Shown here in pieces: positions 59,632 through 64,000 of a DNA stretch of 64,000 bases (position 1 is its first letter; the number at the start of each line of letters is the position of its first letter). The notes below the pieces were generated by a model. That model was not told the DNA's origin and did not search any database. It saw only the letters and a list, made by a program, of their open reading frames with translations. The position numbers and the translations under genes are program-made. The stretch comes from an uncultured Lachnospiraceae bacterium. GTDB lineage: Bacteria > Bacillota > Clostridia > Lachnospirales > Lachnospiraceae. The stretch covers positions 10,612 to 74,611 of the forward strand of contig CABSEG010000007.1 in NCBI GenBank assembly GCA_902476645.1, given 5' to 3'.

Positions 59632-61620
59632 ATGGATCACTTTGAACTAGTATCAGAATACAAACCTACAGGCGACCAGCCCCAGGCGATTGAGCAGCTG
59701 GTACAAGGTTTCAAAGAGGGGAATCAGTGTGAGACTCTTTTGGGCGTTACGGGTTCGGGAAAAACATTTACGATGGCGAATGTCATCGCACAACTGAATA
59801 AACCCACACTGATCATCGCTCATAACAAAACGCTGGCGGCACAGCTTTACGGGGAATTCAAGGAATTTTTCCCGAATAATGCTGTTGAATATTTCGTCTC
59901 CTATTATGATTATTACCAACCGGAAGCCTATGTCCCCTCCTCGGATACGTATATTGCCAAAGATTCTTCCATCAACGATGAGATTGACAAGCTGCGCCTT
60001 TCGGCCACAACGGCTTTGGCAGAGCGGCAAGATGTGATTATCATTTCCAGCGTATCCTGCATTTATGGATTGGGAAGCCCCGTGGACTATAAAAATATGG
60101 TGATCTCTCTAAGGCCGGGGATGGAGAAGGACAGAGACGAGGTCATGCGGAAACTCATAGATATTCAGTATGAACGCAATGATATGGACTTTCACCGGGG
60201 TACGTTTCGGGTTCGGGGGGATGTACTGGAGATTTTTCCCGCCGTATCCACGGAAACGGCCATTCGGGTGGAATTTTTTGGGGATGAGATTGACCGGATT
60301 GTGGAGATTGACTGCCTGACCGGTCAGGTGAAAAGCTCACTGGAACATGTGGCAATCTTTCCCGCTTCCCATTATGTAGTTCCCATGGAAAAGATTTTAG
60401 AGGCTACCAAGGAAATTGAGAAGGAACTTAAGGAGCGGGTGCAGTACTTTAAAAGCGAGGATAAGCTTCTGGAGGCCCAGAGAATTGCGGAGCGGACCAA
60501 TTTTGACATTGAAATGATGAGGGAGACGGGATTTTGCTCTGGGATTGAAAACTATTCCAGGCATCTGGCAGGCTTAGAGCCTGGTGCCACACCCCATACC
60601 CTGATGGATTATTTCCCGGAAGAGTATCTGATTATCATTGATGAATCCCATATGACAGTTCCTCAAATCAGAGGGATGTATGCGGGAGACCAGTCCAGAA
60701 AGACCACTCTGGTGGACTATGGATTTCGGTTGCCATCAGCCAAGGATAACCGGCCCTTGAATTTCCAGGAGTTTGAGAGTAAAATTGACCAGGTATTATT
60801 TGTATCTGCCACACCGGGCCCTTATGAAAAGGAGCATGAATTGCTGAGGGCGGAGCAGATCATCCGTCCTACCGGATTACTGGATCCGAAGGTGGTGGTT
60901 CGTCCTGTTGAGGGGCAGATTGACGATTTGGTAGGCGAGGTTCGAACAGAGGTGTCTAAGGGGAATAAGGTCATGGTGACTACTCTTACCAAACGCATGG
61001 CAGAAGATCTGACGGACTATATGAGGGAAGTAGGAATTCGCGTGAAGTATCTGCACTCAGATATTGATACGCTGGAGAGAACAGAGATCATCCGAGATAT
61101 GCGGATGAATGTTTTTGATGTGCTGGTGGGTATCAATCTGTTGCGGGAAGGGCTGGATATTCCGGAGATCAGTCTCGTGGCCATTCTGGATGCGGATAAG
61201 GAAGGATTTTTGCGTTCTGAGACATCTCTGGTGCAGACCATAGGGCGGGCTGCGAGAAATGCTGAGGGACACGTCATTATGTATGCGGATGAGATAACCG
61301 ACTCTATGCGCACGGCCATTGAGGAGACGGAGCGAAGAAGGGCCATTCAGGAGGCTTATAATGAGGAACATGGCATTACCCCGCAGACCATTCAAAAAGC
61401 AGTTCGGGAACTGATTAGTATCTCCAAGGCCGTGGACGAACCCCCTAAGGAATTGGAAAAGGATCCGGAGTCTATGAGCGCAAAGGAACTGGAAAAGGTG
61501 ATCGGTCAGATACAAAAGAAGATGAAAGCAGCAGCGGCAGAGCTGAACTTTGAGGAGGCAGCCAGGTTGAGAGATCAGATGGTGACCTTAAAAAAGCATT
61601 TGCAGGAGATAGAGGAATAA
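59632..61620 (+). CDS. uvrB: UvrABC excision nuclease subunit B
   Basis: This 662-residue damage-verifying helicase of nucleotide excision repair has Walker A G-V-T-G-S-G-K-T near residue 38, the beta-hairpin [10 protein letters not shown] near 92, and D-E-S-H in Walker B. Helicase motif VI appears as [11 protein letters not shown]-terminal UVR domain (residues 620-660) binds UvrC. Full length. AAGGAGAG precedes the ATG. An SOS box lies upstream and uvrA follows 46 bp downstream. Confidence 0.98.
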   Translation: MDHFELVSEYKPTGDQPQAIEQLVQGFKEGNQCETLLGVTGSGKTFTMANVIAQLNKPTLIIAHNKTLAAQLYGEFKEFFPNNAVEYFVSYYDYYQPEAYVPSSDTYIAKDSSINDEIDKLRLSATTALAERQDVIIISSVSCIYGLGSPVDYKNMVISLRPGMEKDRDEVMRKLIDIQYERNDMDFHRGTFRVRGDVLEIFPAVSTETAIRVEFFGDEIDRIVEIDCLTGQVKSSLEHVAIFPASHYVVPMEKILEATKEIEKELKERVQYFKSEDKLLEAQRIAERTNFDIEMMRETGFCSGIENYSRHLAGLEPGATPHTLMDYFPEEYLIIIDESHMTVPQIRGMYAGDQSRKTTLVDYGFRLPSAKDNRPLNFQEFESKIDQVLFVSATPGPYEKEHELLRAEQIIRPTGLLDPKVVVRPVEGQIDDLVGEVRTEVSKGNKVMVTTLTKRMAEDLTDYMREVGIRVKYLHSDIDTLERTEIIRDMRMNVFDVLVGINLLREGLDIPEISLVAILDADKEGFLRSETSLVQTIGRAARNAEGHVIMYADEITDSMRTAIEETERRRAIQEAYNEEHGITPQTIQKAVRELISISKAVDEPPKELEKDPESMSAKELEKVIGQIQKKMKAAAAELNFEEAARLRDQMVTLKKHLQEIEE

Positions 61621-61666
61621 AGAAACACGAAAACCGCAGCAGTTGCGGCTTGTCTAGGAGGAGACT

Positions 61667-64000
61667 ATGGCAGTTAGAAAGGGCGCAAGGCAATACATTA
61701 AAATCAGAGGTGCCAACGAGCATAATCTGAAAAACATTGATCTGGATATTCCCAGAAATGAGTTTGTCGTTTTGACAGGGCTGAGTGGGTCCGGAAAATC
61801 TTCTCTGGCGTTTGATACCATTTATGCGGAGGGACAGAGAAGATATATGGAGTCTCTGTCGTCCTATGCCAGGCAGTTTTTGGGACAGATGGAGAAACCG
61901 GATGTGGAGAGTATTGAGGGGTTACCACCGGCTATATCTATTGATCAGAAATCCACCAACAGAAACCCCAGATCCACGGTGGGTACGGTGACGGAAATAT
62001 ATGATTATTTTCGCCTGCTGTACGCCAGAATCGGAATTCCCCATTGTCCTAAATGTGGAAAGGAAATTAAGAAACAGACTGTGGATCAGATGGTGGATCA
62101 GATCATGACCCTGCCGGAGCGCAGCAAAATCCAGCTGATGGCCCCTGTGGTGAGAGGGAGAAAGGGGACGCATGCCAAGTTGTTTGAGCATGCCAGGCGC
62201 AGCGGATATGTACGGGTGCAGGTGGATGGCAGTCTCTATGAGTTGTCTGAGGAAATCAAGCTGGATAAAAATATCAAACACAATATAGAGATTATTGTGG
62301 ATCGGCTCATTGTAAAGCCAGGAATTGAGAAACGTCTGACGGATTCTCTGGAAACAGTACTGGAATTGGCAGAAGGTTTGGCTATGGTGGAAGTGAACGG
62401 GGAGCAGGTACTGCGTTTTAGCCAGAGTTTTTCCTGCTCGGATTGCGGTATCAGCGTGGACGAGATAGAGCCCAGAAGCTTTTCCTTCAACAATCCTTTC
62501 GGGGCCTGCCCAGATTGTTACGGTCTGGGATATAAAATGGAATTTGATGAGGATCTGATGATACCAGACAAAAGTCTTAGTATCCTGGATGGAGCAATTA
62601 CCGTTTTAGGATGGCAGTCCTGTGCGGATAAAGGAAGTTTTACAAGGGCTATTCTGGATGCCCTTGCCAAGGAGTATCAGTTTGATCTGGCTACGCCTTT
62701 CTGTGAGCTGTCAAAGGAGGCGCGCCATGTGATCATTCACGGTACGGACGGACGGGAAGTTAAAGTACATTATAAGGGACAGAGAGGCGAGGGGATCTAT
62801 GATGTGGCCTTTGAAGGACTGATCCGAAATGTACAAAGAAGGTATCGGGAGACAAATTCAGACAGTACTAAGCAAGAGTATGAGACCTTTATGCGAATTA
62901 CACCCTGTCAGACCTGCCATGGCCAAAGACTAAAAAAAGAGGCGCTGGCTGTCACAATAGCTGACAAAAATATTTTTGAAGTGACTTCCATGTCCATTCG
63001 GAAGCTGCAAAGATTTTTAGAGGAGCTTTCACTCACCCGGCAGCAGCAAATGATCGGAAAACAGATCCTAAAAGAAATCCGGGCCAGGGTTGGCTTTTTA
63101 GTGGATGTGGGATTAGAATACCTGACCCTTGCCAGAGCAACCGGCACTCTTTCCGGCGGGGAGGCCCAGAGAATTCGGCTCGCTACCCAGATTGGTTCGG
63201 GGCTGGTGGGAGTAGCCTATATCCTGGATGAGCCCAGTATCGGGCTCCATCAAAGAGACAATGACAAACTGCTTAGAACGCTGAATAATTTAAAGGATTT
63301 AGGCAATACGCTGATAGTAGTAGAACACGACGAGGATACTATGCTGGCGGCAGATTATATTGTGGATATCGGGCCGGGAGCCGGAGAGCATGGTGGAGAA
63401 GTGGTGGCGGTAGGTACGGCACAGCAGATCATGAAAAACCGAAAATCTATTACCGGTGCATATTTAAGCGGGAAAAGGCGGATTCCGCTTCCGGAAACCA
63501 GGAGGGTCCCCACCGGTTATTTAACAGTGCGGGGGGCAGCGGAAAATAATTTGAAAAATATCGACGTGAAGATTCCGCTGGGCGTGATGACCTGTGTTAC
63601 AGGGGTGTCAGGTTCTGGGAAAAGTTCACTGGTCAATGAGATCCTCTACAAACATTTGGCGAGAGCTTTGAATCGGGCCAGGACGATACCGGGAAAGCAT
63701 CAAGGTATAGAGGGGGTAGAGCAACTAGACAAGGTGATCGACATCGATCAGTCTCCCATAGGGCGAACTCCCAGGTCAAATCCCGCCACTTATACCGGAG
63801 TATTTGATCAGATACGGGATTTGTTTGCAGCAACCGCCGATGCAAAAGCCAGGGGATACAAAAAGGGACGTTTTAGTTTCAATGTAAAAGGAGGCAGATG
63901 TGAGGCCTGTTGTGGGGATGGAATCATTAAGATTGAAATGCACTTTTTACCGGATGTCTATGTGCCCTGCGAAGTTTGCCAGGGAAAGCGGTATAACAGG
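61667..64000 (+). CDS. uvrA: UvrABC excision nuclease subunit A (partial, 3' end outside)
   Basis: The first 778 codons of the damage-recognition ATPase are in the window and the frame is open to the last base. Walker A loops are at residues 38-45 (G-L-S-G-S-G-K-S) and near 648 (G-V-S-G-S-G-K-S). A zinc knuckle C-P-K-C is near residue 128, and the first ABC signature is L-S-G-G-E-A-Q-R-I. The zinc segment C-E-A-C-x-G-D-G and C-E-V-C-x-G near the window end are typical. AGGAGGAG precedes the ATG. It is co-transcribed with uvrB. Confidence 0.97.
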   Translation, partial: MAVRKGARQYIKIRGANEHNLKNIDLDIPRNEFVVLTGLSGSGKSSLAFDTIYAEGQRRYMESLSSYARQFLGQMEKPDVESIEGLPPAISIDQKSTNRNPRSTVGTVTEIYDYFRLLYARIGIPHCPKCGKEIKKQTVDQMVDQIMTLPERSKIQLMAPVVRGRKGTHAKLFEHARRSGYVRVQVDGSLYELSEEIKLDKNIKHNIEIIVDRLIVKPGIEKRLTDSLETVLELAEGLAMVEVNGEQVLRFSQSFSCSDCGISVDEIEPRSFSFNNPFGACPDCYGLGYKMEFDEDLMIPDKSLSILDGAITVLGWQSCADKGSFTRAILDALAKEYQFDLATPFCELSKEARHVIIHGTDGREVKVHYKGQRGEGIYDVAFEGLIRNVQRRYRETNSDSTKQEYETFMRITPCQTCHGQRLKKEALAVTIADKNIFEVTSMSIRKLQRFLEELSLTRQQQMIGKQILKEIRARVGFLVDVGLEYLTLARATGTLSGGEAQRIRLATQIGSGLVGVAYILDEPSIGLHQRDNDKLLRTLNNLKDLGNTLIVVEHDEDTMLAADYIVDIGPGAGEHGGEVVAVGTAQQIMKNRKSITGAYLSGKRRIPLPETRRVPTGYLTVRGAAENNLKNIDVKIPLGVMTCVTGVSGSGKSSLVNEILYKHLARALNRARTIPGKHQGIEGVEQLDKVIDIDQSPIGRTPRSNPATYTGVFDQIRDLFAATADAKARGYKKGRFSFNVKGGRCEACCGDGIIKIEMHFLPDVYVPCEVCQGKRYNR

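Overview
The window looks like a chromosomal stretch from a gut-type Lachnospiraceae (Clostridia). The evidence is a DUF5717/DUF5716 gene pair, which I know only from that family, together with a YlmC/YmxH sporulation protein, the tig-clpP-clpX-lon-engB-valS order with a valS T-box, AddAB instead of RecBCD, a murB-rapZ-whiA-crh block and a Gram-positive LexA box. I cannot name the species. No rRNA, tRNA, CRISPR array, phage or intact insertion sequence was found.

Layout: 0-1.8 kb, the end of a YesM/YesN-type two-component system, a YlmC-like gene and nrdR. 1.9-7.5 kb, a three-gene cassette of unknown function: a giant DUF5717 protein, a degenerate Hsp70-like DUF5716 protein and a repeat-rich protein. 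7.6-10.1 kb, a polar amino-acid ABC transporter with a terminator after the binding-protein gene. 10.1-17.7 kb, purine synthesis (purC, purF, purB, purA) interrupted by an NhaC-type antiporter and a LysR regulator. 17.7-22.6 kb, small accessory genes: a HAD phosphatase, a VTC-like protein, two XRE regulators, a small basic protein, a CYTH protein, a DJ-1/PfpI protein and a DUF975 membrane protein. 22.7-32 kb, protein quality control (tig, clpP, clpX, lon), engB and T-box-controlled valS. 32-39 kb, addB-addA. 39-43.3 kb, a GtrA-YfhO fusion overlapping an aminotransferase gene. 43.4-46.4 kb, murB-rapZ-whiA-crh, where the HPr homologue has Glu at position 15 but keeps Ser46. 46.4-54.7 kb, an AT-richer surface-protein island with long gene-free stretches, a possible non-coding RNA, a cell-wall-repeat/CAP protein and a 1769-residue sortase-type adhesin with five tandem domains. 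54.8-57.2 kb, a CsoR-type sensor and a P1B metal ATPase whose promoter lies inside nested palindromes. 57.2-59.3 kb, an SDR oxidoreductase and an Fe-S aldo/keto reductase. 59.4-64 kb, uvrB with an SOS box, and uvrA cut by the window end.

The best candidates for something undescribed are the DUF5717/DUF5716 cassette, the nested operator at the metal-ATPase promoter, and the surface island with its promoter- and terminator-bounded non-coding segment.
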